A stretch of DNA of 64,000 nucleotides, taken from NCBI GenBank assembly GCA_018649885.1, contig JABIHA010000121.1:16983-80982 (forward strand). Direction: 5' to 3'. Under the pieces are notes generated by a model, which was not told where the DNA came from, did not search any database, and was given only the letters and a program-made list of their open reading frames with translations. Source of the DNA: Bacteriovoracaceae bacterium (GTDB lineage Bacteria > Bdellovibrionota > Bacteriovoracia > Bacteriovoracales > Bacteriovoracaceae). Shown here one piece after another: positions 17,373-25,710 of this stretch. Every line of letters begins with the position of its first letter. Position 1 is the stretch's first letter. The translations under genes and the position numbers were made by a program.

Positions 17373-17905
17373 CTGACATGGACAAAAAAAACGAAGACTA
17401 CCATTCATTTTTAATAAGTAGCGATACTCAGCCAGATGAGAAAGTTTCAAATCAAGTTTTTAATTTTATTGAAAATGACCTCAACCCAGCTCATCCAAAA
17501 ATTGCCGTAAAACTATTTTCTATTCAGGCCCTTGTGGGAATTTTAACTCTCACATTTTGTCCTCAATTTAATCTCAGCCTAACTAATAGATATGAACTCT
17601 TTCACTTTTTTCACCACACTTTTGGTAATTATATTTGCATGCTTTTATGTGGCTCTATTTTTATAGGTACAGGTGCAATATTTTCTGCACTTATCCTCAA
17701 AAAACAAGAAATCGAAAAAATCAAAAGCTCTAAGTTTCTCTACTATATGTCTATCTCAGGCATCGCAATCTCTGCCTTCTTAGTTTTAGGATCTGAGGTC
17801 TATTTTGATTTAGCACTAACTTGGTTTGTTGGCGCCACAGCTGCGGGAGTATTCTTTCTCGATATTAGTCACTTCTTTCGCTTTCGCCTCGGAAGCCATA
17901 GCTAA
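17369..17905 (+). CDS. probable membrane anti-sigma factor
   Basis: A 178-residue protein overlapping the sigma factor stop by four bases (ATGA). The first ~50 residues are soluble, with acidic and Asn-rich stretches. About four transmembrane helices follow (near 52-68, 83-108, 120-138, 145-165). The position directly after an ECF sigma gene and the soluble-N-terminus plus membrane-helices design match anti-sigma factors of the general kind that hold an ECF sigma at the membrane. The classical zinc (ZAS) Cys/His motif is not visible. Its 3' end overlaps the convergent CotH-like gene by four bases. Confidence 0.7.
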   Translation: MTDMDKKNEDYHSFLISSDTQPDEKVSNQVFNFIENDLNPAHPKIAVKLFSIQALVGILTLTFCPQFNLSLTNRYELFHFFHHTFGNYICMLLCGSIFIGTGAIFSALILKKQEIEKIKSSKFLYYMSISGIAISAFLVLGSEVYFDLALTWFVGATAAGVFFLDISHFFRFRLGSHS

Positions 17906-19113
17906 AGACACAATTTTCTCTTTAGATACTTTGCTCTTAATTTGTGAAAGCTTAGAATTTCCTCGAATCCAGAGATATAAGAACTTACACTATCATAGCG
18001 ATTTTTTGGATCGGCTTGTTTTTTTAGAAAAGGCAAAATATCTTGTTTCATTTTCTTGGCCTCTAGTAAGAGCCTTTCATTCCAATACTTAGAATCTAAG
18101 AAATCACAAATTCTATTTTGGACCATTTTGGAAAGAGCAGGATCACTCCAAACTATTTGATAAAGTAAGTTAAAATCCCTTTGGTTTGGATAAACACTAA
18201 TGAGCTCATCTTTTCTATGCCCAGTTTTGTGGGGTTTATTGTAGAAGAATTCGTCACAAATTGAATCACTGTTTACGCTATCCCAAAGACAACCCCAAGT
18301 TTGATCTAGGTCCCATGGGAGTAAGCGGAACTTCCCATTTCTTTTGAGCAGATAATAATTCTTTTTGGAGTAATCAAAGTTTTGTACTATCCCCATTATT
18401 GCCAAAAAGTCCACCACATCATCAACATCAAAACTATCGGGGACAAATGAAGGCTCATTTTTTGTAAAACTCTCCCATAGGCCATCAATTAGATTGATCA
18501 GGACATCGGGGTATTTTTTTGCTTCACCTATATGCTTATAAGCAAGTACGTACATGCTCTCATTTGGCAGAGGGATCAAATTTCCTGCTCCATTTTTATA
18601 GAGTTCCCCAGTTGGGTCTGAACGAAAAAGAAGGGAGCCTTCACTCATTTTTCTACTGTCCAAAAATTTTTTACCGATTTTTTCTATATCGAGCATCAAC
18701 CCATAGGGAGAATTATTCACCCATAAATAAGACAATTGAGCTTTGGGAGTAGGAATATTTGTCAAATTTTCAAAAAGTTTAAATGTTAGATAATTTCTTA
18801 AGTAGGTCCCATCTCCGAAATCAGACTTTAAAGTTATTTTTCTAGAGTATGATAGCTTTGGTGAGCCACTGGGGAGAATGACTCTAAATGACAGCTTGGG
18901 GTACTTCCTACTAATGCCCCCATGAACTCTTATCTTGCAAATACTGCTCAACTCAGCTGAAGAAATATCACATGCAACATACTCATTACTCCATTTGTTT
19001 TTTAACAGCGTCTCCCAGTTATGCTTATCTACGCTAAGACGGTAGTGCCTTGTCTCAGCTGCTAACAGTGAGGACCAAGTAACGAGTGTAATTAACAAAA
19101 AGATGTATTTCAT
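17902..19113 (-). CDS. exported CotH-kinase-family protein
   Basis: About 403 residues from the ATG at 19113, which begins a clear signal peptide (MKYIFLLITLV...LLAAE). Upstream in-frame starts add a non-signal extension. Features of the CotH family are visible: HGG-x-SR-x-x-PK-x-SFR, the LRNYLTFKLF block, YGLMLDIEKIG, and DPTG. The C-terminal pattern is LAIMGIVQNFDYSKKNYYLL followed by RLLPWDLDQTWG, where the Asp residues of PWDLD match the metal-binding motif of this atypical kinase fold. Bacterial homologues are spore-coat or surface kinases. The substrate here is unknown. Confidence 0.83.
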   Translation of the reverse strand: MKYIFLLITLVTWSSLLAAETRHYRLSVDKHNWETLLKNKWSNEYVACDISSAELSSICKIRVHGGISRKYPKLSFRVILPSGSPKLSYSRKITLKSDFGDGTYLRNYLTFKLFENLTNIPTPKAQLSYLWVNNSPYGLMLDIEKIGKKFLDSRKMSEGSLLFRSDPTGELYKNGAGNLIPLPNESMYVLAYKHIGEAKKYPDVLINLIDGLWESFTKNEPSFVPDSFDVDDVVDFLAIMGIVQNFDYSKKNYYLLKRNGKFRLLPWDLDQTWGCLWDSVNSDSICDEFFYNKPHKTGHRKDELISVYPNQRDFNLLYQIVWSDPALSKMVQNRICDFLDSKYWNERLLLEAKKMKQDILPFLKKQADPKNRYDSVSSYISGFEEILSFHKLRAKYLKRKLCL

Positions 19114-19306
19114 CACAATTAGATATGATGACAAATGCTGTTTGGCAACAACCATGATTTTGAATAGTTAGGAGGTCCCTATACACTATTAGTAAACTTT
19201 ATAATGCCCGATGATTTATTATTAGTTTATTTTTTATATCACCCTAGGTATTTTTATATCTGTAAACGAGTCCTTCATAAAGAAGGTCTAAAATGGAGAG
19301 GGAAAA

Positions 19307-19594
19307 ATGAAATATTTAACTTTAATTATGGTACACGCACTACTTTTAACAAACCTAGCATTCGCTAAAAAATTCACCAATGCAAAAAAACAAAATAATT
19401 TAACCATAAGCAGGTATGAGGTTAAAAATATTATCTCTATGCTTAAGCTCAATGCGGATGGTGATGATATCGCTGACTGCAAGAGTGATTCAGATTGTGG
19501 CTCAGGTGAAATTTGCGTTGGAATTGGCATTTGTGTGCCAGAGGCCAAGGCAAAAGCATATGCTTTTAAATTGCCTAGTCTTTTAAGCAGATAA
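19307..19594 (+). CDS. small secreted protein with Cys-rich C-terminal module
   Basis: A 95-residue product with GGAG and A-rich spacing before the ATG. The signal peptide is MKYLTLIMVHALLLTNLAFA. The mature 75 residues carry a compact Cys module (DCKSDSDCGSGEICVGIGIC) with the C-x-SDxDC-x-x-G-x-x-C-x-x-x-x-C spacing seen in many small secreted disulfide-rich domains. Function unknown. A strong hairpin follows the stop. Confidence 0.75.
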   Translation: MKYLTLIMVHALLLTNLAFAKKFTNAKKQNNLTISRYEVKNIISMLKLNADGDDIADCKSDSDCGSGEICVGIGICVPEAKAKAYAFKLPSLLSR

Positions 19595-19601
19595 TTAAAA
19601 G

Positions 19602-19639
19602 CGGGGGGCACTCAAATGGTTTTTATTGAGTGCTCTCCC
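19602..19639 (+). terminator. hairpin downstream of the Cys-module gene
   Basis: GCACTCAA (19608-19615) pairs perfectly with TTGAGTGC (19626-19633), and the G-run before it can extend the stem against CTCCC. No good T-tract follows on the forward strand, so it may be a weak terminator or an mRNA-stabilising structure. Confidence 0.5.
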
Positions 19640-19842
19640 AGCTTACTTTCAGTTTGAGAATTATTGTGGTCATCAATAAAATTTATTGTTTCAATTATTT
19701 CCATCATTTCACTCCTGTTATTAATCATTTCCCGGCGCTAAAATTCCCTCACCTTAATTTCGTGTTACATTACTTCAGGGGAAAAAACTCTTTTATATGC
19801 CAAATATGTCGATAAAGAGAAAAATAAAAATCTGGAGGAGTG

Positions 19843-20211
19843 ATGAGAATTTTAATTTTATTAAGTGCGTGTCTGCTTTTAAGCTTACCTGCATTTTCTG
19901 CTAACTGTAAAAGAATCCAAAAGAAAATGGATAGAAAGTGCGGTAAAAAGCCTGACAGTAAAAAGTGTAAAAGACTGACTGACAAATATCAAAAAGTTTG
20001 TGAGGAAGGTCTAAGCGGAAAAGAGTACAGAAAAGGAAAAAAAGCTGCTAGAAAAGCTTCAGGCAAGACTGGTAACATTGCTAAGAAATGTGCCAGAATC
20101 AAGAAGAAAATGGATCGGAAGTGTGATAAAAAGCCTGATGGCAAAAGATGTGCTCGACTCACAAAAAAATATGATAAGAAAGGTTGTGCCGATTTAAGCG
20201 AAGACGAATAA
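19843..20211 (+). CDS. small secreted basic protein with duplicated 4-Cys module
   Basis: A 122-residue product. ATG 19843 is preferred because GGAGG lies four bases upstream; the GTG at 19840 touches the ribosome-binding site. After a signal peptide (ending AFSA) the protein holds two copies of a ~32-residue Lys-rich module, CKRIQKKMDRKCGKKPDSKK and CARIKKKMDRKCDKKPDGKR, each followed by C-x-RLT-x-KY-x-K and a fourth Cys. A Lys/Gly/Ala linker separates them. Each module could form two disulfides. I do not recognise the family. The net charge is strongly positive, suggesting interaction with nucleic acid, lipid A or another anionic surface. Confidence 0.75.
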   Translation: MRILILLSACLLLSLPAFSANCKRIQKKMDRKCGKKPDSKKCKRLTDKYQKVCEEGLSGKEYRKGKKAARKASGKTGNIAKKCARIKKKMDRKCDKKPDGKRCARLTKKYDKKGCADLSEDE

Positions 20212-20227
20212 AAAAACAAATATTTTC

Positions 20228-20264
20228 AGCGATAGGTCCCTGGGGTCTATCGCTTTTATTTTTG
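20228..20264 (+). terminator. intrinsic terminator
   Basis: AGCGATAG (20228-20235) pairs with CTATCGCT (20247-20254), and G-T/C-G pairs extend the stem. A T-rich tract follows directly (to about 20264). It ends the duplicated-module gene. Confidence 0.88.
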
Positions 20265-20352
20265 CAACATAAGCAAGTAAACCATCAAACCCAACCCAAC
20301 AAAATATATTTACTATACTTAAGAAAAAGTGGTGAAAGCCGAAAAGTCCTCT

Positions 20353-21060
20353 ATGCTAGATGTTGAAGAGTTAACATTTTACCTATTCAATTTGATTGAA
20401 AAATTTTACACCGCTAAATCCCGGAAGTCTGTTTACAATATGACTGAGGAGACAATTGAAAATCTAGTTTCATGTGATAGGTGTAGTATCTTCTATTTTA
20501 ATGAAAAAGAAAGAACCCTCGATTTAAAAATGGGCACCAACCTAGAAAAAGGTGATATTTCACTTAGCGTCCAAAAAGGTGTGATTGGTTTTTGCTGGAG
20601 AAGTAGTAATTCATTAATTGTGAACACTCCTCAGGATCACCCCGAGTTTTTCTCTGAAATCGATGAAAGGTCTAATTATCAAACACAGAATTTAATGTGT
20701 GCGATTATTCATTCTCCTGAAAGGCCAATTGGTGTCATTGAAACTTTAAACTCAAAAAAAGGGGCCTTTACCAAGCAAAATTTAGAATGCCTAAAACTGA
20801 TAGGCCTAATTCTTGGAATTGGACTCGAAAAATTCAATAGATCTTCGATTGGTGAAACAGAGTCCAACCTACTCTCCTTTGAAGAAAATAAATTTGAGTT
20901 TAGTGATTTAAATGTAAAAAAACAAAAAGAGCTCCTAGAGCGAGCTCTTATTAGTGTTGCCTTAAATAAATGCTCTGGTAATAAAACAAAAGCAGCAGAA
21001 CTTCTAGGCCTTTCTGGTGAAGGTCTAAGAAAAGCTTTGATTCGCAATAAAGCAGCTTAA
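20353..21060 (+). CDS. GAF-domain regulator with Fis-type helix-turn-helix
   Basis: About 235 residues from the ATG at 20353. The frame is open to a GTG at 20329, but alignment with the paralogue at 45744-46415 places the start here. A GAF domain covers about 10-155 (DRCSIFYFNEKERTLDLKMG, VQKGVIGFCWRSS, NTPQDHPEFF, IGVIETLNSKKG). The last ~45 residues form a Fis-like HTH (NKCSGNKTKAAELLGLSGEGLRKALIR). Such proteins are small-molecule-gated DNA-binding regulators; the ligand is unknown. There is no receiver or AAA domain, so it is not a classical sigma-54 activator. Confidence 0.82.
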   Translation: MLDVEELTFYLFNLIEKFYTAKSRKSVYNMTEETIENLVSCDRCSIFYFNEKERTLDLKMGTNLEKGDISLSVQKGVIGFCWRSSNSLIVNTPQDHPEFFSEIDERSNYQTQNLMCAIIHSPERPIGVIETLNSKKGAFTKQNLECLKLIGLILGIGLEKFNRSSIGETESNLLSFEENKFEFSDLNVKKQKELLERALISVALNKCSGNKTKAAELLGLSGEGLRKALIRNKAA

Positions 21061-21075
21061 TTTTTTTGTTGGGGC

Positions 21076-21342
21076 CTATGATTTGGGCTTATCTATTTTG
21101 TCGATGATTTCTGTAGCAATTTGAGAAACCTTCCCATTCACATTTCTTATAATATCGTAGACACCACCAATTGTTATCTCTTGAATATCCTTAATACTTT
21201 TTGCTGGTTTTTCTAGACCATCAATTGTAGATAAAACATCAAGTGGAAGAGAGGCAATCGCTTTATGAACTTCCTCTACTGTTGTGGCACCTTTATCAAC
21301 TGCTTCTTGAACAAGATCTTTTAGCTCTCTCATATTACTCAT
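21076..21342 (-). CDS. small helical protein of unknown function
   Basis: An 88-residue soluble protein rich in Val, Ile, Asp and Lys. It reads as three amphipathic helices (MRELKDLVQEAVDKG, TVEEVHKAIASLPLDVL, VNGKVSQIATEIIDKI). The start has a GGGGAAA stretch upstream. The TTVEEVHKAIASLP segment looks conserved-type rather than random, but I cannot name the family. It is convergent with the GAF-Fis gene. Confidence 0.6.
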   Translation of the reverse strand: MSNMRELKDLVQEAVDKGATTVEEVHKAIASLPLDVLSTIDGLEKPAKSIKDIQEITIGGVYDIIRNVNGKVSQIATEIIDKIDKPKS

Positions 21343-21482
21343 CGCTTTCCCCGTAGTTAGATCGAAATACTATTTTGATGCTATCAATAAAAGTGAGCGA
21401 AAGAAAAGGGGAAAAAGATTTCAAATTGTGAGCAGGGAGTGCTAGGGCCGAAGTATTGGAGTAATTTGATTTGGAGATGACC

Positions 21483-22148
21483 TTATTTTTTTAAATGGTC
21501 GTAGAATTCAGTCAAACCATTTTTCTTGATCAGATTAACTGATTTTTGATAGCTTTCCTCTGAATAAAACTTGGCCCCCTTCTTTATCAGCAATTTAAAA
21601 ATCTCTATATTTCCACTGACAATTGACATCTCTAACTCAGAAACTCCACCTTTTGTTCTTTGCCCAAGCGGCAAGTCCTTACTAATTATAAATTTAGCGA
21701 GTTCAGTATGGTTTTTCTTGATACAAATGAGTAGTGGACTTTTCCTCTCCACCGGTGAACTAGCATCACTGCTAATACAAAAACTGACACCATGCTCAAA
21801 GAGGAACTCTACAATAAAAAAGTGATTCATCTCACAGGCGGCCATGACGGCACTCACTCCCTCCCACGTGATAGGATCATCTCTAAAGGGTAGCGTCGGT
21901 CCATCATGGGTGCAGGGTAGATTTATATCAGCCCCTTTATTTATTAAATAGTCTAGTATCTCCATTGATCCAAAAGCTGCTGCTGCAACAATCAGCGGAC
22001 AGTCATCTCCTAGATCTATTGGCGCGAGATCTCTTGATATATAAATTTTTTGATTTGGATTTTTTATATGCTTAAATTGTTTTTTAAAATTTTTAAGTGA
22101 ATCACTTTTAATACTACTGAGTAGCTCACCCAATTCATTATTTTCCAT
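21483..22148 (-). CDS. ankyrin-repeat protein
   Basis: A 221-residue soluble protein, no signal peptide, with four to five ankyrin-type repeats. They are recognisable as CPLIVAAAAFGSMEILDYLI-NKGADINLP, VSAVMAACEMNHFFIVEFLFEHGVSF, SPLLICIKKNHTELAKFII and VSELEMSIVSGNIEIFKLLIKKGAKF. Ankyrin repeats mediate protein-protein binding. The partner is unknown, and nothing in the neighbourhood reveals it. Confidence 0.85.
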   Translation of the reverse strand: MENNELGELLSSIKSDSLKNFKKQFKHIKNPNQKIYISRDLAPIDLGDDCPLIVAAAAFGSMEILDYLINKGADINLPCTHDGPTLPFRDDPITWEGVSAVMAACEMNHFFIVEFLFEHGVSFCISSDASSPVERKSPLLICIKKNHTELAKFIISKDLPLGQRTKGGVSELEMSIVSGNIEIFKLLIKKGAKFYSEESYQKSVNLIKKNGLTEFYDHLKK

Positions 22149-22217
22149 AGAAATAGAATATCACAAAGACCATATTCTGCTATGGCCCAAATGTTTAAAT
22201 AAAACTCTATTAAATAG

Positions 22218-22625
22218 CTACACCATTATTTTGCAAGCAATGGGACAAAGATGAATGACTCCCTTCTCCTCAAGCTCTCTAATTGTGATGATTATTAACT
22301 CCTGAGATTTCGCTACTTCACCTACAGATCGTGGCTCCTTTATATGATGTAACATCTCAATTTTTATGCTCGAAGAAACTTCTGATATCACTCCGCCAAT
22401 AAGCTCTGGTGTGCAAAGTCTTAGGGCCTTGGCAAATACAATTAAATCAATATGGCGATAGAACTCCTGCTTCATAGTCCTAGTCAGAAGCACTAGCCTA
22501 GATAGGAAATCAATATTTTCGGAAATCCTCACTGCCAGTTTAGGGTCACCAATGGCAATCTTGTCTAAGACCTTTTCTTTGTCTCTTTTAGTGTGACCAT
22601 ACTCGTACTTTAATCGCTTCTTCAT
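22218..22625 (-). CDS. stand-alone FliG C-terminal-domain protein
   Basis: A 135-residue protein from ATG 22625, with GGAGG eight bases upstream; an earlier TTG overlaps that site. It aligns by eye with the FliG C-terminal domain: DPKLAVRISENIDFLSRLVLLTRTMKQEF matches the entry to the torque domain, FYRHIDLIVFAKALRLC matches the charged torque helix (LREVD...ALKGA in canonical FliG), and PRSVGEVAKSQELIIITIRELEEKGVI matches the final helices. The N-terminal and middle FliG domains that bind FliF and FliM are absent. The role could be in motor regulation or in a non-flagellar process. No other flagellar gene is in the window. Confidence 0.72.
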   Translation of the reverse strand: MKKRLKYEYGHTKRDKEKVLDKIAIGDPKLAVRISENIDFLSRLVLLTRTMKQEFYRHIDLIVFAKALRLCTPELIGGVISEVSSSIKIEMLHHIKEPRSVGEVAKSQELIIITIRELEEKGVIHLCPIACKIMV

Positions 22626-22874
22626 GATGTGATCCTCCAAAATATAGAGGGGGGCATGAACGGGGAATCAACGTGCTGTAATATCCAACGCCCTTTTATC
22701 TCACTTAATATTATTTAAACAGCTGACTCCAAGCTTTATTAAAATTTTTGGGAAATTCTCCACAATTCAATTTGATACGAGGATTGGTTAAGATCAGTTA
22801 AACATTGAAAATAGAGGATATTCGACAATAAAAGCTGGCAGATGCAGTTTAAGTAAAAGTACTGTAAATAAAAT

Positions 22875-23702
22875 TTATTTTAATACGGCCGTACCAACGC
22901 TACCTGGCTCTTTGATCTCTCTCAAAATACTCTCAGGTGAATCAACGCCTACGATGTGAAATGAGTCCAAGTCCCCTCCGAGAAGCTTAAAACCCTCTTC
23001 TAGCTTGGGGATCATTCCACCCTGGATCGTTCCATCCAGTATTTTCTCTTTAGCACTGCTCACTGAGAGAGTCGTAATTTTAGAGGACTTATCATCTAAG
23101 TCTCCAAAGACTCCGCCAATACCAGTAACTAAGACTAACTTTTTTGCATTAACAGCGCGGGCCACTTGAACACTGATGGTATCGGCATTTATATTGAGCA
23201 TCACCCCATCACTATCACTGCAAAGTGGGCTCACTACTGGAATATAGCGATGCTCAAGCAGATGCCCAAAATATGTTGGATCAACTCCTAACACATCCCC
23301 TACGAAGCCGAAGTCAACCACAGCTCCATCACTTCCACTAACCACTTTAGGTGGCCTTTTCACTGCTTCCACAACCGAGATGCCACTAACGGCGACACCT
23401 GGTAGTTTACGGCTTTTTAATATTGCCAGTACATTGCTATTAATAATTCCGGGAAGAGTCATCTTCATCACTTCAAGTGTCTCACTACAAGTAACTCTTC
23501 TGCCCCCAACTTTACTCGGCGTAAGATTTAACCTAGTAGAGATCTTACTTGCAAGAGGTCCCCCTCCGTGAACGAGAATGATTTCATTTCCATCATGATA
23601 GAGCTTTGAAACGGAGGCCATAAGATTGGAAAGACCGCTTTCTGATTCCGCAACTTCACCACCAAATTTAATCACAATCACTGGATTACTAGATAGTCTC
23701 AT
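22875..23702 (-). CDS. argB: acetylglutamate kinase
   Basis: A 275-residue amino-acid kinase. The N-terminal VIKFGGEVAES segment and LVHGGGPLASKIS form the acetylglutamate/ATP site. VSPLCSDSDGVMLNINADTISVQVARA is the conserved nucleotide-binding block, and VTGIGGVFGD follows. It phosphorylates N-acetyl-L-glutamate in step two of arginine synthesis. It starts nine bases after argC, in the same operon. The usual final segment is a little shorter than in E. coli-type enzymes, but the fold looks complete. Confidence 0.93.
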   Translation of the reverse strand: MRLSSNPVIVIKFGGEVAESESGLSNLMASVSKLYHDGNEIILVHGGGPLASKISTRLNLTPSKVGGRRVTCSETLEVMKMTLPGIINSNVLAILKSRKLPGVAVSGISVVEAVKRPPKVVSGSDGAVVDFGFVGDVLGVDPTYFGHLLEHRYIPVVSPLCSDSDGVMLNINADTISVQVARAVNAKKLVLVTGIGGVFGDLDDKSSKITTLSVSSAKEKILDGTIQGGMIPKLEEGFKLLGGDLDSFHIVGVDSPESILREIKEPGSVGTAVLK

Positions 23703-23711
23703 CCCTATTCC

Positions 23712-24767
23712 TTAAGGCCACGTTCCAAAATCATCAAGGCCTGCTAGCTCATCAAAGCCGTACATCAAATTCATATTTTGAATGGCCTGCCCTGTAGCGC
23801 CTTTAACAAGATTATCAATGGCGCAAACGGCTGCAAAGCTTTTTGAACCACACTGCTCTTCTTTTAATGACCAACCAATTTCTACAAAATTTGTGCCTGC
23901 CACATTTACAGTTTCAGGCAAACCATTTGGAGAGACAAGCCTGATAAAAGGCTCATCCTTGTAGTAGTCAGTGTAAATTTTTTGAATATCAGCATCTGTA
24001 ATAGATGATGGCAGATCAACAATAGAGTTAGTCAAAATCCCGCGAGTTAGTGGTGCTGAAATAGGAATAAAATCCACACTTATATTTTCTCCACCTGCTG
24101 ATCTTAAAACTTGCTCCATCTCTGGTTGGTGTTGATGAAAAAGAGGCTTATAGCTTTTTAGGTTTCTAGATCTTATGGGGTGATGGGTTCCAGCACTAGC
24201 ATGGACTCCACTTCCACTACTCCCTGTAGGACCTATCACTCTCACCTTGCCTTTAAGAAGACCATTTTTTGCTAGTGGAAGAAGACCTAGAGAGACAGAA
24301 GTGGGAAAGCAGCCAGGGTTGGCAATATAGTTGGCCTCTTTAATCTCATTTTTAAAGAGCTCAGGAAGACCGTAGACAAATTTTTCAAGATTTTCAGGAT
24401 TGGTGTGGGTTGTTTTGTAGTACTGCTCATAAACGGCCACATCTCTAATTCTATAGTCACCAGAATAATCGATGACTTTTACTCCTAGCTCCAAAAGCTC
24501 GGGTACTTTGAGATATGAGACTTTGTGCGGAATGGCCAAAAAGACTAAGTCACACCCTGCGACTAACTCTTTGGGGCTAATATCTTCCAGGATGTAGGGA
24601 AGCCGATCTCCAAAGCATTTGTGAACTTGCCCAACATTTTTACCCACATGATCAATACTAGAAACCCTTACAAGCTCCACATGGGGGTGATTTCTAAGCC
24701 TTTTAATGAGCTCTGCTGCTGCATATCCACTGCCGCCCATTAATGCGGCCTTAATTTTTTCTGCCAT
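23712..24767 (-). CDS. argC: N-acetyl-gamma-glutamyl-phosphate reductase
   Basis: A 351-residue enzyme with an N-terminal NADP-binding GGSGYAAAEL motif (11-20), the catalytic Cys153 in NPGCFPTS, and the HHPIRSRNLKSY and HQHQPEMEQ segments typical of ArgC. It reduces N-acetylglutamyl phosphate to the semialdehyde, step three of arginine synthesis. Only argC and argB of the pathway are present here, so the remaining genes lie elsewhere. The small distance to argB indicates co-transcription. Confidence 0.94.
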   Translation of the reverse strand: MAEKIKAALMGGSGYAAAELIKRLRNHPHVELVRVSSIDHVGKNVGQVHKCFGDRLPYILEDISPKELVAGCDLVFLAIPHKVSYLKVPELLELGVKVIDYSGDYRIRDVAVYEQYYKTTHTNPENLEKFVYGLPELFKNEIKEANYIANPGCFPTSVSLGLLPLAKNGLLKGKVRVIGPTGSSGSGVHASAGTHHPIRSRNLKSYKPLFHQHQPEMEQVLRSAGGENISVDFIPISAPLTRGILTNSIVDLPSSITDADIQKIYTDYYKDEPFIRLVSPNGLPETVNVAGTNFVEIGWSLKEEQCGSKSFAAVCAIDNLVKGATGQAIQNMNLMYGFDELAGLDDFGTWP

Positions 24768-24884
24768 AAAGATCTCCTAGTTGTTAGGAATCATATACAA
24801 CAAAAAAGACCATGGTACCAGTCGTGTGGAAGGTAAGCCCCAGCAGAAACTTTATTCAATACTAGGGCCTTCAAAAATAAGCAA

Positions 24885-25400
24885 TTATTGTTTTCTGATT
24901 CTGCCCTTAATAATAAGCTCAGAAGGCCTGGCCTTGGCTGCCCAACCGTCATATTGCTCACCCCTCACAACGATCCTTTTTATACAGGCCCTGCTTCCAG
25001 GTCCTTTTACCTTAAGCTTGTACCATTTTGATCTTTCCCCTGGATCTAAAACAGAATCAGCGGCGGTAGGAGTGATCACTTCCCTGTATGTCCTTTGCCC
25101 GTCATATTTTACAACGACAATATTATAGACTTTTAATCTCCAGTTACTCTTACCATTTGCCCATCTCATGGGTGCAGTAAATTTAATGGCATTGACCCTC
25201 TCATTATTTGAGTTGTGACATCTTGGAAACTCCAATAAGTCGTAGTCAAAATCCTTTTTCTTATCCGCTTCAGCAAGTACATAGCGGGCCATTTTTAAGT
25301 TTCCAAAATCATCCATTTTTAATATTGGATAGGATGGCTTTTCTTTTGAAAAAGCGGCGGTTGCCACCATTAAAGTTAATGCTACTGTAAGTAATCTCAT
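24885..25400 (-). CDS. exported protein of unknown function
   Basis: About 171 residues. The second of two adjacent ATGs (25400) has better spacing to AGGAG. A signal peptide (ending AAFS) precedes a beta-rich domain with several Trp, Arg and two Cys residues (PRCHNSN and SRACIKR), which could make one disulfide. I do not recognise the family. Confidence 0.68.
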   Translation of the reverse strand: MRLLTVALTLMVATAAFSKEKPSYPILKMDDFGNLKMARYVLAEADKKKDFDYDLLEFPRCHNSNNERVNAIKFTAPMRWANGKSNWRLKVYNIVVVKYDGQRTYREVITPTAADSVLDPGERSKWYKLKVKGPGSRACIKRIVVRGEQYDGWAAKARPSELIIKGRIRKQ

Positions 25401-25403
25401 CAT

Positions 25404-25710
25404 TTCTCCTTTAGTTAGCTTGGAATATTATTTCCAGCCCCACTACTTGGTATCTTGTTTGCCCCACCTTGTTGAGCAACAAAATCCATGCTGAATAAAA
25501 TTCCAAATTTCTTTCAACAGTGGAGAAAGGTTTCAGCAGTGAGGAATAACTTACAGAGGTGTTCAAAAAATAGACAATCAAAGACTTAGTTTAATTGTCA
25601 AAAGCATCAAAATTTTACCTACCCCCCCCTTTTTCACTCATCACAAAATCCATTTGTTATATAATTTAAAAGCACTAAAGCTTTAACCAATCAATTAAGG
25701 ATACAAAACC
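25404..25710. other. 307-base intergenic region between divergent genes
   Basis: This region must carry the promoters of the exported protein (reverse) and of the LysE-type exporter (forward). I see no ORF with a ribosome-binding site. The only oddity is a run of eight C followed by five T near 25623-25637. Confidence 0.5.

Noticed and set aside
19612..19707. 31-codon reverse-strand ORF with AGGAG upstream of a double ATG
   Set aside because: It overlaps the hairpin at 19602-19639 and has no signal peptide or motif; a ribosome-binding site alone is not enough at this length.
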